The translations under genes and the position numbers were made by a program. Below are positions 14,451-24,718 of a DNA stretch of 64,000 nt, one piece after another. Position 1 is the stretch's first letter. Every line of letters begins with the position of its first letter. The notes under the pieces are model-generated. The model worked only from the letters and a program-made list of their open reading frames with translations, was not told the origin of the DNA and did no database searches. The stretch comes from Streptomyces griseus (lineage in GTDB: Bacteria; Actinomycetota; Actinomycetes; Streptomycetales; Streptomycetaceae), in assembly GCF_001715295.1 (NCBI RefSeq), contig NZ_MDKB01000003.1, forward strand, positions 885,954 through 949,953, written 5' to 3'.

Positions 14451-17400
14451 ATGGCGGGGTTCGTCTTTCTGCGGGTACGCGCGCACCGCCTGCTTCTGGC
14501 CGCCGCGGTCCTGGCCGTGCTCCTCACCACGTGTGTGCTCGCCGCGCTCACCGCCTTCTCCGGTTCCATCGGCGACGCCGCGCTGCGGCACACGCTCACC
14601 CACCGGTCCGCCGGACAGGCTGCCCTCCTCGTGTCCGCCGGGGTGGACCACGAGAAGCGCGCGGAGGCGGACGCCGCGGTGCGCCGGGCCGCCGCCGAGA
14701 CGTTCGGCGGGCTGCCCGTGACCGTGGGGAAGCTGGAGAGTTCGGGTGCCTACGCGCTGCCGCGCACCCTGCAGACCTCGTCGGAGCGGCGCGGCAAACC
14801 TGACCTCACACACTTCGCCTCCCTCGACCGCGACCGGATCCGTCTCACCGCGGGCCGCCTGCCCGCCGCGGGGGCGGCGACCGGTCCCGTCCAGGTGGCG
14901 CTGCCCCGTACGGCCGCCGAGGCCCTGCGGCTGAAGCCGGGCGCCGCGCTGACCCTCACCGACCGGCTGAAGGGAGCGCCGCTCCGCATCGAGGTCACCG
15001 GTCTGTACGAGGCCGTCGAGCCGGCGGATCCCTACTGGCAGCTGGATCCGCTGGCCGGGCGCGGGGTCCGCGAGGTCGTCTTCACCACCTACGGCCCGCT
15101 GCTCACCGACCCCACGGCGTTCGGCTCGGGCCGGATCGGTTCCGAGCGGCTGTCCTGGCTTGCCTCCGCGGACTTCCGCACCCTGACGACCGAGCGGACG
15201 GGGGCACTGGTCCGGGCGTCGACGGACGGACCGAAAAAGTTGCGGAACGCCCCGGCCCTCGGTGACGGCGCCACGGTACGGACCTCGCTACCCACCGTCC
15301 TCGGCCAGATCGAGCGGGCGCTGCTGGTCTCCCGCTCGACGATCATGATCGTCGCCGTTCAGCTCGTCCTCCTCGCCGGCTACGCCCTGCTGCTCGTGTC
15401 CCGGCTGCTGAGCAGCGAGCGCGGTGGCGAGACCGAACTTCTGCGGGCGCGGGGCGCTTCCCGGGGCCGGATCGCCTCGCTGGCCTCGATCGAGGCGCTG
15501 ATGCTGGCGGTGCCCGCCGCGGTCGTCGCCCCGCTGCTGGCCGGCCCGTTGACGCGGCTGCTCGCCGACCGGAGCGACCTCACCCGGATCGGGCTGCGGC
15601 TCGACGGCGGTGTGGACGGCGCGGTGTGGCTGGTGGCCGGTGCCGTGGCGCTGACCTGCGCGCTGGCCGTGGTGGCTCCCGCGCTCACGGCGGGTGCCGA
15701 CGGGCGCCGCGGCGGGCGGGCGGCGGCGCTGCCGGCTCCGGTGCGGGCGGGCGCGGACATCGGTCTGCTGCTCGTCGCCGGGGTCGCGTACTGGCAGTTG
15801 GACCGGCAGACCGGGGCCTCGGGCGGTGGCGCGCTCAGCGGTGACCGGGAGGGGAACCTCGGGATCGATCCGCTGCTGGTGGCCGCCCCCGCGCTGGCCC
15901 TGCTGGCGGGCACGGTACTGACCCTGCGGCTGCTGCCGCCGGCGGCCCGGCTCGCGGAGCGCCGTGCGGCGGGGGGCCGCGGCCTGTCCGCGGCGCTGGC
16001 GGGCTGGCAGTTCAGCCGCCGCCCGCTCCGGGGCGCCGGGCCGGTACTGCTGCTGGTCCTTGCCGTGGCCACGGGCATGCTGGCGATCGGTCAGAGCGCG
16101 TCGTGGGACCGCTCGCAGCGCGACCGGGCGGACTTCGCGTCGGGCGCCTCCGTACGCGTGGTGGGCACGCTGTCCGGCGACCCGGTGGGCGCCGCTCCGT
16201 ACTCGGACCTGCCGGGTGTGCGGGAGGCGGCTCCGGCGTACCGTACGACGGCCGAACTCTCCGGTGGGCGGACGGCCGAGGTGCTCGTCCTGGACACCGC
16301 GCACGCGCGGGAGCGGATGCTGATGCGCGAGGACCTCGCCGGGACCTCACCGGGAGAGCTGTTCGACGCCGTCGCGCCGCCGAGGACCGCGCGGACCGGG
16401 GTGGTGCTGCCCGAGGGCAGTGAACGGGTGCTGTTCGACCTGCGGGTCCGCGACACCTCGTCGCCGGGCGGGAAGTCCCCGTCCGGTGCCGCGGCGGTGG
16501 TCGGCGTGCTGCTGGAGGACCGGTACGGCATCGGGTACCGGGTCGGGGTGGGGACCGTCCCCGTCGACGGCCGTACGCACGCCCTGTCCTTTCCCGTGTC
16601 GGCCGCCGGTGGACTGGCGGTGACGGGCTTCGAGATCGACAGCGGTGTGCCGGAGGGCCGTGCCGAGAAGCGTCTGGCCGCCCTGACCGGCCTCAGGACG
16701 GTCACCGCGGAGGGCGACCGGCGGCAGGTCACCGGCGCGGACCGGGTGCGCTGGCAGGCCGGGGTCGTCGTCACGGCGGCCGGCGAGGAGCGGACCGGCA
16801 CGACTCCGGAGACGATGACGGGATCGGGTGCCTCACCGGCCTTCCGGTACGAGACCGGCCACGCCCCCGCGGCCGGCGGCTCCTACGGCGAGCAGGTCAG
16901 CACCCTCAGGGTCACCGCGGCCAGGCCCGCCGCCCCCGCGCTCAAGGCGGTGGCCACCGACGCGTATCTGAAGTACACGGGGGCGGAACCCGGCCAGGAC
17001 GTCGACCTCACCCTGGCGGGCACCACGGTCCGGGTGACTCTGGTGACGTCGGTGCGGCAGATCCCGACCACGGGCGCCGGGGCCGGGGACGCCCCGGAGG
17101 AGTCGTCCACGAAGCCGGGCGGAAGCCTGCTGCTGGACCTCAGGGCGGTCTCGGAGGTGCTGGCCCACCGGGCGGGTGCCGCCCTCGCGCCCACGGAGTG
17201 GTGGCTGAGCACGGCACCGGGGGACGGTCCGCGGGTGGCGGCCGGGCTGCGCGCGCTGCCCGGCGCGGACGCCGCCCAGGTGCGGGTGCGCGACGAGACG
17301 GTGCGGGACCTGACGGATGATCCGCTGGGGGCGGGGCCGCAGTCCGCGCTGCTGGCGGTCGCCGTGGCCGCGGCGGCGCTGGCCGCGGTCGGCTTCGCCG

Positions 17401-17756
17401 TCGGTCTCGTGGGCTCGCAGCGTGAACGGACCGCGGAGTTCGCCGTCCTGCGGGCGCTGGGCGCCTCCCGCCGTGGGCTCGCCCGGATGCTGGCCGCCGA
17501 ACAGGGCGTGCTGATCGCCCTCGCCCTGCTGATCGGGCTCGCCCTCGGAGCCGTACTGACCAGGGCCGTCGTCCCCCTGGTCGTACTGACCGGGCAGGCC
17601 GCCAGACCCGTACCGGACGTGCTGGTGCTGCTGCCGGCCGGGCAGGTCGCCGTACTGCTCGCCTCGGTCGCCGCCCTGCCGCTGCTGATCGTCGCGGCGG
17701 TCACACTGCGCCGCGCCGATCCTGCGGTGTCGCTGCGCCACCAGGGGGACAACTGA
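14451..17756 (+). CDS. Large FtsX-type ABC transporter permease, subunit 1
   Basis: 1101 residues from ATG 14451 (GGGGGA upstream). N-terminal membrane helix at about 10-33, a large extracytoplasmic region, a first FtsX/MacB-like helix bundle at about 293-480 (including LLVSRLLSSERGGETELLRARGASRGRI), a further helix near 530, a second extracytoplasmic region, and a final FtsX domain at about 965-1095 (ERTAEFAVLRALGASRRGLARML). The duplicated architecture is typical of actinobacterial MacB/LolE-like permeases that work on lipids, peptides or envelope substrates instead of classical solute import. The next gene starts 1 base after the stop and is a second permease of the same type. Confidence 0.88.
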   Translation: MAGFVFLRVRAHRLLLAAAVLAVLLTTCVLAALTAFSGSIGDAALRHTLTHRSAGQAALLVSAGVDHEKRAEADAAVRRAAAETFGGLPVTVGKLESSGAYALPRTLQTSSERRGKPDLTHFASLDRDRIRLTAGRLPAAGAATGPVQVALPRTAAEALRLKPGAALTLTDRLKGAPLRIEVTGLYEAVEPADPYWQLDPLAGRGVREVVFTTYGPLLTDPTAFGSGRIGSERLSWLASADFRTLTTERTGALVRASTDGPKKLRNAPALGDGATVRTSLPTVLGQIERALLVSRSTIMIVAVQLVLLAGYALLLVSRLLSSERGGETELLRARGASRGRIASLASIEALMLAVPAAVVAPLLAGPLTRLLADRSDLTRIGLRLDGGVDGAVWLVAGAVALTCALAVVAPALTAGADGRRGGRAAALPAPVRAGADIGLLLVAGVAYWQLDRQTGASGGGALSGDREGNLGIDPLLVAAPALALLAGTVLTLRLLPPAARLAERRAAGGRGLSAALAGWQFSRRPLRGAGPVLLLVLAVATGMLAIGQSASWDRSQRDRADFASGASVRVVGTLSGDPVGAAPYSDLPGVREAAPAYRTTAELSGGRTAEVLVLDTAHARERMLMREDLAGTSPGELFDAVAPPRTARTGVVLPEGSERVLFDLRVRDTSSPGGKSPSGAAAVVGVLLEDRYGIGYRVGVGTVPVDGRTHALSFPVSAAGGLAVTGFEIDSGVPEGRAEKRLAALTGLRTVTAEGDRRQVTGADRVRWQAGVVVTAAGEERTGTTPETMTGSGASPAFRYETGHAPAAGGSYGEQVSTLRVTAARPAAPALKAVATDAYLKYTGAEPGQDVDLTLAGTTVRVTLVTSVRQIPTTGAGAGDAPEESSTKPGGSLLLDLRAVSEVLAHRAGAALAPTEWWLSTAPGDGPRVAAGLRALPGADAAQVRVRDETVRDLTDDPLGAGPQSALLAVAVAAAALAAVGFAVGLVGSQRERTAEFAVLRALGASRRGLARMLAAEQGVLIALALLIGLALGAVLTRAVVPLVVLTGQAARPVPDVLVLLPAGQVAVLLASVAALPLLIVAAVTLRRADPAVSLRHQGDN

Positions 17757-17757
17757 C

Positions 17758-20529
17758 ATGAACGCCGACAAGGTTTCGGCCGCCTGCGCCCCCTGGGTGC
17801 GCACCCGGCTGCGCACCGCACCCGGGATCTCCGCCGCGCTCGCGCTCCTGGTGGGCGTGACCGCGTTCCTCGCCGCCGCGCTCCCGCGCTCCGTCGACGC
17901 GTACGAGACGAGGGCGCTGCGCCACGACGTGACGAGCGCGTCCCCGGGCCGGAGCGTCCTGGAGGTGACGACACCGCCGCCCGCGCTCGGGCTGCCTCCC
18001 GCCGTCCGGGAACGCGCGATGCGGGAGGAGGTCCTGTCGTGGGCCCAGGGCGCACTCGTCAAGGCGCTTCCCGACCCCGTACGCGCCGACGTGCCCCACT
18101 CCTCGCACGGCGTGCACACCACGAAGCCCCTGCCCGCGAACGAACCCTGGCTGCCCCGTCCCGACGCGATGCCGCCCGAGCTGACCTACGCCGCCCCGTC
18201 GGCGCTCCCCGACCACAGCGTCCTGCGGGCCGGGCGGTGGCCGGTGGTACGGAGCACGGTGACGCTGGACACCCGGGAGGTGGAGGCGGCCGTCACCGAG
18301 GAGACGGCCGAGGAGCTGCGCATGAAGCCGGGCTCCACCGTCGCGGTGCCCACCCAGGGCGGTGAGCCGCTGATCGTACGCGTCACCGGCATCGTCGCCC
18401 CGCTCCACCCCGAGAGCGGCTACTGGGCGGTCGACCCGCTGCTCCGCGCGCCCTCCCTGATCAAGGACCCCCGGTCCTCCGCTCCCGTCTTCTACTGGCG
18501 CGCGACGCTGCTCCTGCCTCCGGACGCGGGCCCGGCGCTGCTCGCCACCACGGGTGAACCGGAGCTGTTCTGGCGCCTGGCACCGGACGTTTCGGAACTG
18601 ACCGCGGCCGACGTGCCCGCGCTGGAGACCGGCATCGCCTCGGTGGAGACCGGGCCCGGGCTGCTGAAGCTGCGCGACCTCGCGGGGCCGAACACCACCC
18701 TCACCACCGACCTGGACGCCGTCCTCGGCGCCTACACCGCGATGCGCACCGCCATCCGTCCCGTCGTGACCGTCGCCGCCGTCGGTATCGGGGCGGTGGC
18801 CCTCGTCGTCCTGCTGATGACCGGCGGGCTGATCGGCGCTCGCCGTCACCACGAACTGGCCCTGCTGCGCTCCCGCGGCGGCTCGCTGCGCGGCATCGGG
18901 ACCCGTCTCCTCGCCGAGACCGCGGTAGCCGTGCTGCCCGCGGCCGCGCTGGGACTGCTGCTCGCCGTCCTGCTCGTCGGCGAGGCCCGGTGGTGGCCGG
19001 CCGTAATGGGCGCTGCCGTGGTCGCCGGGGCGGTCTGCGTGGCGCTGCCGCTCCGCACGACGCTGCACCACCGCAGGCCGCTGCTGCACGGCGCCCGCGA
19101 GGACGTCGTCACCGCCGCGCCGTCCCGGCGGCGTACGGTCGCCGAAGTGACCGTGCTCGTCCTGGCCGTCGGCGCCGTCGTGGCGCTGCGCCGCCGCGGG
19201 ACGACGGCCGGCTCGGGTACCGATCTGCTGGTCACGTCCGCCCCCGTCCTGGTCGGGCTGATCGCCGCCCTGGTCCTGGTGCGGCTCTACCCGCTGCCGC
19301 TGCGGCTGGCCGCGCGCCCGGCCGCACGGCTGCGCGGAGCGGTCGGCTTCCTGTCGCTGGCCCGGGCCGGCCGGTCGTCCGCGAGCGGGACCCTGCCGCT
19401 GCTGGCCCTGCTGATCGCCCTGAGCACTGCGGCGTTCGGCGGCTCCGTCATCGCCGGGATCGCCGACGCACGCGACGGGGCGGCGCTCCGGGCGGTCGGC
19501 GCGGACGCCCGGATCAGCGGGGAGGGCGGCTCGTCCCCGCTCTCCGAGGACGACGTCCGAAGGACACGCGCGGTGCCCGGGGTCGAGGACGTGGCGGCCG
19601 TACACATCGAGTACGGCACCCCGCTGGCGGCGTCCGTGGACGTCACGTCCGGGACGAAGCGGGCGACGCTGCTGGGGGTCGAGCCGGAGTCGTACGCGCG
19701 GCTGGCCCGGGCCGGCGGTCTGCCGGCGTTCCCCGCCGCCCGGATCGCGAAAGGCCCCGGCGGGGGCGAGGTGCTGCCCGCGGCCGTCTCACCGGCGCTC
19801 GCGGAGCGGCTCGGCGAGGGACCGCACACCGTCAGCTCGCAGGCCGGGGACATCAGGGTGCGGGTCGCCGCGGTCCTCGCCCGCACCTCGGCGGTGAGCG
19901 ATGCCGAGTTCCTGGTCGTGGACTCCGCCTCGCTCGGCCGGCCGGCGCCCACGACACTGCTGGTGACGGGAGCGGCGCTCGACGGCCGGAAGCTGCGGGC
20001 CGCCGTGCGCACGGCAGGCCCGGAGTTCGACCTACGGCTGCGGTCGGCGGAGCGCGAGACGTTCGTGGACACCCCGATCCAGTCGGGTGCCGAGCGGATC
20101 TACGGTGCGGCGGTCGTCGCGGGCGCCGGTTACGCGCTGCTCGCCGTACTCCTGTCCCTGCTGCAGACCGCCCCGGAACGCCTCACCCTGCTGGCCCGGC
20201 TGCGCACCATGGGGCTCACCACCCGGCAGGGCCGGCGGCTGCTCGCCTCGGAGGCCATGCCGCAGGCACTCCTGGCCGCGGTCGGCGGGCTCCTCGTCGG
20301 CTGGGCGACCGTCGCCCTGCTGGCCCCCGGCATCGACCTGGCGGCGCTCGCGCTCGCCGGCGCGGATCCCGGGACACCGCGGTCCGCTTCGCTGCGCGCC
20401 GATACCGTCTCACTGGTCCTTCCGGCGCTCGGCGTGGTACTCCTCACCGCCGCCGTCGCCGGTGTGCAGGCGTGGTGGTCGGGCCGCCGTGGATCGATCA
20501 AGGAACTCAGGGCAGGAGACAGCCGATGA
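17758..20529 (+). CDS. Large FtsX-type ABC transporter permease, subunit 2
   Basis: 923 residues from ATG 17758, 1 base after the first permease. The arrangement is the same: N-terminal helix at about 25-43, an extracytoplasmic domain, a helix bundle with HHELALLRSRGGSLRGI around 336-470, a helix near 540, another extracytoplasmic domain, and a C-terminal bundle from about 780 (ERLTLLARLRTMGLTTRQGRRLL). Its stop overlaps the ATPase start (ATGA). The two permeases are similar in plan but not in detailed sequence, so they would form a heterodimer with one shared ATPase. Confidence 0.88.
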   Translation: MNADKVSAACAPWVRTRLRTAPGISAALALLVGVTAFLAAALPRSVDAYETRALRHDVTSASPGRSVLEVTTPPPALGLPPAVRERAMREEVLSWAQGALVKALPDPVRADVPHSSHGVHTTKPLPANEPWLPRPDAMPPELTYAAPSALPDHSVLRAGRWPVVRSTVTLDTREVEAAVTEETAEELRMKPGSTVAVPTQGGEPLIVRVTGIVAPLHPESGYWAVDPLLRAPSLIKDPRSSAPVFYWRATLLLPPDAGPALLATTGEPELFWRLAPDVSELTAADVPALETGIASVETGPGLLKLRDLAGPNTTLTTDLDAVLGAYTAMRTAIRPVVTVAAVGIGAVALVVLLMTGGLIGARRHHELALLRSRGGSLRGIGTRLLAETAVAVLPAAALGLLLAVLLVGEARWWPAVMGAAVVAGAVCVALPLRTTLHHRRPLLHGAREDVVTAAPSRRRTVAEVTVLVLAVGAVVALRRRGTTAGSGTDLLVTSAPVLVGLIAALVLVRLYPLPLRLAARPAARLRGAVGFLSLARAGRSSASGTLPLLALLIALSTAAFGGSVIAGIADARDGAALRAVGADARISGEGGSSPLSEDDVRRTRAVPGVEDVAAVHIEYGTPLAASVDVTSGTKRATLLGVEPESYARLARAGGLPAFPAARIAKGPGGGEVLPAAVSPALAERLGEGPHTVSSQAGDIRVRVAAVLARTSAVSDAEFLVVDSASLGRPAPTTLLVTGAALDGRKLRAAVRTAGPEFDLRLRSAERETFVDTPIQSGAERIYGAAVVAGAGYALLAVLLSLLQTAPERLTLLARLRTMGLTTRQGRRLLASEAMPQALLAAVGGLLVGWATVALLAPGIDLAALALAGADPGTPRSASLRADTVSLVLPALGVVLLTAAVAGVQAWWSGRRGSIKELRAGDSR

Positions 20530-21482
20530 CGTCGTCCGCGGAGACCACACTGGCGGAACTCGAACGGCGGGCCGCCGCGCGGCGCGACCGGCCGACGTAC
20601 GGCCACGACGCGCTGATCACCTGCGACCGGCTGGTGCGCGTCTTCTCGGTGGACGGCGTGGAGGTGCAGGCCCTGCAGGGTCTCGACCTGCTCGTCGCCG
20701 AGGGGGAACTGATGGCCCTGGTCGGTGCCTCGGGCAGCGGGAAGTCGACCCTGATGAACATCCTGGCGGGCCTGGACGTGCCCACGGCGGGGTCGGCGAA
20801 GGTGGCCGGCGGGGACCTGCTCGCGATGGGCCCGAAGGAGCGCCTGCGCTACCGCCGCGACGTGGTGGGGTTCGTGTGGCAGCAGACCGCCCGTAACCTG
20901 CTGCCGTATCTGACCGCCGTCCAGAACATCACGCTGCCCATGCAGCTGCGCGGCGGCGGACGCGCCCGCGAACGGGCCGCGCGTGCCGAGTCGTTGCTGC
21001 GGATGCTGGAGGTCGCGGAGTGCCGCGACCGCCGCCCCGCCCAGATGTCGGGCGGCCAGCAGCAGCGGGTGGCGATCGCCGTGGCCCTGGCCAACAACCC
21101 GTCGGTGCTGCTCGCCGACGAGCCGACGGGTGAGCTGGACTCCGCCACGGGCGAGCAGGTGTTCGCCGCCTTCCGCCGCGCCAACGAGGAGCTCGGTACG
21201 ACGATCGTGATCGTCACGCACGACCAGGCGGTGGCGAGCGAGGTGCGCCGTACGGTCGCCATCCGGGACGGCCGTACGTCCTCGGAGGTCCTGCGGCGCA
21301 CCGAGGTGGACGCGGCGACGGGGCAGGAGTCCCAGGTGGCGCGGGAGTACGCGATGCTCGACCGGGCCGGACGGCTGCAGCTCCCCGCGGACTACACCGA
21401 GGCCCTGGGGATGGAGCACCGGGTGATGCTGGAGCTGGAGCAGGACCACATCGGGGTGTGGCCGGACGCGCCGCGGGAGTGA
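20526..21482 (+). CDS. ABC transporter ATP-binding protein (MacB/LolD-type)
   Basis: 318 residues from ATG 20526, overlapping the permease stop. Walker A GASGSGKST (about 67-75), signature MSGGQQQRVA (about 174), Walker B VLLADEPTGELD (about 193), and the switch His in IVIVTHD are all intact. The fold is that of ATPases that drive FtsX-type permeases (mechanotransmission) rather than solute pumps. An N-terminal extension of about 30 residues and a C-terminal tail of about 60 residues (REYAMLDRAGRLQLPADYTE) go beyond the usual 230-residue domain. Last gene of the operon; an inverted-repeat element follows after 93 bases. Confidence 0.92.
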   Translation: MTSSAETTLAELERRAAARRDRPTYGHDALITCDRLVRVFSVDGVEVQALQGLDLLVAEGELMALVGASGSGKSTLMNILAGLDVPTAGSAKVAGGDLLAMGPKERLRYRRDVVGFVWQQTARNLLPYLTAVQNITLPMQLRGGGRARERAARAESLLRMLEVAECRDRRPAQMSGGQQQRVAIAVALANNPSVLLADEPTGELDSATGEQVFAAFRRANEELGTTIVIVTHDQAVASEVRRTVAIRDGRTSSEVLRRTEVDAATGQESQVAREYAMLDRAGRLQLPADYTEALGMEHRVMLELEQDHIGVWPDAPRE

Positions 21483-21575
21483 CGGCCGGGCGACCCGGCG
21501 CTCCGGGGGGACGGGTGGGCGGACGGCCCCGGCGGCCGCAGGCCTCCGGCGGCCGGGCGGCCGGGCGGCCGGACG

Positions 21576-21745
21576 CTCAGAGCCTGTCGGGTGACCTGGG
21601 ACCGTACAGCGGACGCGGTCCGGTGCGTGCGTTCCAAGGCGCCGGAAAGCCCTCGTAGCGGAGCTACATGGGCATTCCGGCAACGCGGGAAGCGTGCGCG
21701 CCGGGGCGTGGCCGCTCGGTCAGAGGTCACCCGACAGGCTCTCAG
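21576..21745. mobile_element. Inverted-repeat element 2 (MITE-like, about 170 bp)
   Basis: Perfect 19-bp terminal inverted repeats at 21579-21597 and 21724-21742. With 17-bp termini the element is flanked by the direct repeat CTCAG (21576-21580 and 21741-21745), a plausible target duplication. The interior shares the layout and several blocks of the element at 13672-13854, although the ends are different in sequence. No gene is encoded. The right-hand CTCAG contains the stop codon (TGA on the minus strand) of the gene at 21742-22443, so the insertion lies exactly at that gene's 3' end and also between convergent transcription units. Confidence 0.7.
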
Positions 21746-22443
21746 GCGGTCCCGACCGTCACGGCGAGGGTGCCGAGGCCGCCACCCGCGCCCCGCAGGG
21801 CGATCGAACCGTAGGGCGTGCGCAGCCGTAGCCAGGCTCCGGCGGTCAGCAGCGCGACCGGGAAGTCGGGTGCCCACCGCAGGAAACCGAGGGACTGCGC
21901 GGCGTGGACGGCGCGCAGCGGGAGCGGGGTGCCGCCGACCGTACGGGACCAGATGTCACGGCCGATGACGTCACGCTCCGTGCGCGTACGCCGGTCCTCG
22001 GGCAGGGCCGCGTCGCGGGCCCGGAACTCGGCCACCGCGTCGGCGAGCTCGGTGCGCAGGACCGGTGGGCCGGGCAGGCCCGGGTGCTCCCGCCAGCCGC
22101 CGCGCGGCGGCAGGACCCCGGCCCAGGGCGGACCGGTGACGGGCGCGGGCAGGGCGTCGAGCCCGGCCTCCCCGTCCGTGTCCAGGGCTTCGGGGTCCAG
22201 GGCTTCGAGGAGTTCGCCGGCCGAGACGGTGGCGTCGAAGTCGTGGACACCGGCCAGCCGGGCCGTGCGGATCGCCAGCACCTCGAACGACGGGGGCCGG
22301 CCGAAGACCGCCAGCGCGCCGCCGCCCGCCTGGAGGCGGACGGCGGCGGCCCGGTCGTAGTGGAGCAGCCGGCCGAGGAAGGCGGCGAGATCCGCCGCCT
22401 CCCTCGCGTCGGCGAACAGCAGCGACCGCACGGGCACCGTCAT
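21742..22443 (-). CDS. Unrecognised protein, translationally coupled to thioesterase
   Basis: 233 residues from ATG 22443. I do not recognise the family. The sequence starts MTVPVRSLLFADAREAADLA, is rich in Ala/Leu/Arg, contains no membrane helix or signal peptide, and ends with a beta-like Gly-rich segment (SIALRGAGGGLGTLAVTVG). The ATG overlaps the thioesterase stop (ATGA), so both proteins are made together. Codon use is normal for the region. The stop codon lies within the flanking repeat of the inverted-repeat element, so the native C-terminus could have been altered by the insertion. Confidence 0.65.
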   Translation of the reverse strand: MTVPVRSLLFADAREAADLAAFLGRLLHYDRAAAVRLQAGGGALAVFGRPPSFEVLAIRTARLAGVHDFDATVSAGELLEALDPEALDTDGEAGLDALPAPVTGPPWAGVLPPRGGWREHPGLPGPPVLRTELADAVAEFRARDAALPEDRRTRTERDVIGRDIWSRTVGGTPLPLRAVHAAQSLGFLRWAPDFPVALLTAGAWLRLRTPYGSIALRGAGGGLGTLAVTVGTA

Positions 22444-22862
22444 GCGGCAGCGGGCTCCTGGTCGAGGTACTCCTGGAGGAAGAGCTTCTCCTCGGCGGTG
22501 ATCCGCCGGGGCCGCTCCGCTGCCAGGTCGTAGGGGACGACGATCGTCGACGCCCGTACGTAGACCTGTTCCGGGTCCTTGATCTCGTAGGCGATCGTCA
22601 GCGACGCGGCACCGATCTTCGTGACCCACGACTCGACGGTCACCGGTGCGTGCCGGTGGACCAGCGGACGTACGTAGTCGATCTCGTGCCGTGCCACGAC
22701 GGACCCGCCGGCGAAGGACGGCGAGCCGTCCCCCGGCGCCAGCCGGAACATGAAGTCGATGCGCGCCTCCTCCAGGTAGCGGAGGAAGACCACGTTGTTC
22801 ACGTGGCCGAAGGCGTCCATGTCCGACCAGCGCAGCGGGCAGCTGTAGAGGTGACGGGCCAC
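22440..22862 (-). CDS. Acyl-CoA thioesterase, 4HBT/YbgC hotdog fold
   Basis: 140 residues. The hotdog active-site motif WSDMDAFGHVNNVVFLRYLEEAR near the N-terminus has the catalytic Asp and the helix-capping His/Asn pattern of 4-hydroxybenzoyl-CoA thioesterase relatives. YVRPLVHRHAPVTVESWVTKIG follows in the expected place. It hydrolyses an acyl-CoA in the cytoplasm; the substrate cannot be told from sequence. It starts 2 bases after the EttA stop and probably shares its transcript. Confidence 0.88.
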   Translation of the reverse strand: MARHLYSCPLRWSDMDAFGHVNNVVFLRYLEEARIDFMFRLAPGDGSPSFAGGSVVARHEIDYVRPLVHRHAPVTVESWVTKIGAASLTIAYEIKDPEQVYVRASTIVVPYDLAAERPRRITAEEKLFLQEYLDQEPAAA

Positions 22863-22864
22863 GA

Positions 22865-24529
<1,665 letters not shown>

Positions 24530-24648
24530 GAGAAACCGTCCGGCAGCAATAGAGGTGTGGGCAGATACACCCATCTTGCCTGACACCCGCGCCCGGACGG
24601 AAACCAGTACAACCTCCGGTCAGCACCGTCCCGCCGCGGGAAAGCGTC

Positions 24649-24678
24649 GGGCCCGGTACGGATGTCCGTACCGGGCCC
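24649..24678. terminator. Perfect hairpin terminator after the thioester surface protein
   Basis: A 14-bp perfect stem (24649-24662 with 24665-24678) with a 2-base loop, 40 bases downstream of the stop of the minus-strand surface protein and before the EttA start region. There is no U-tract. Confidence 0.75.
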
Positions 24679-24718
24679 TTCAGCGGGGCGGTCTCATGAC
24701 GCGCCCGTGGTCATGCGC

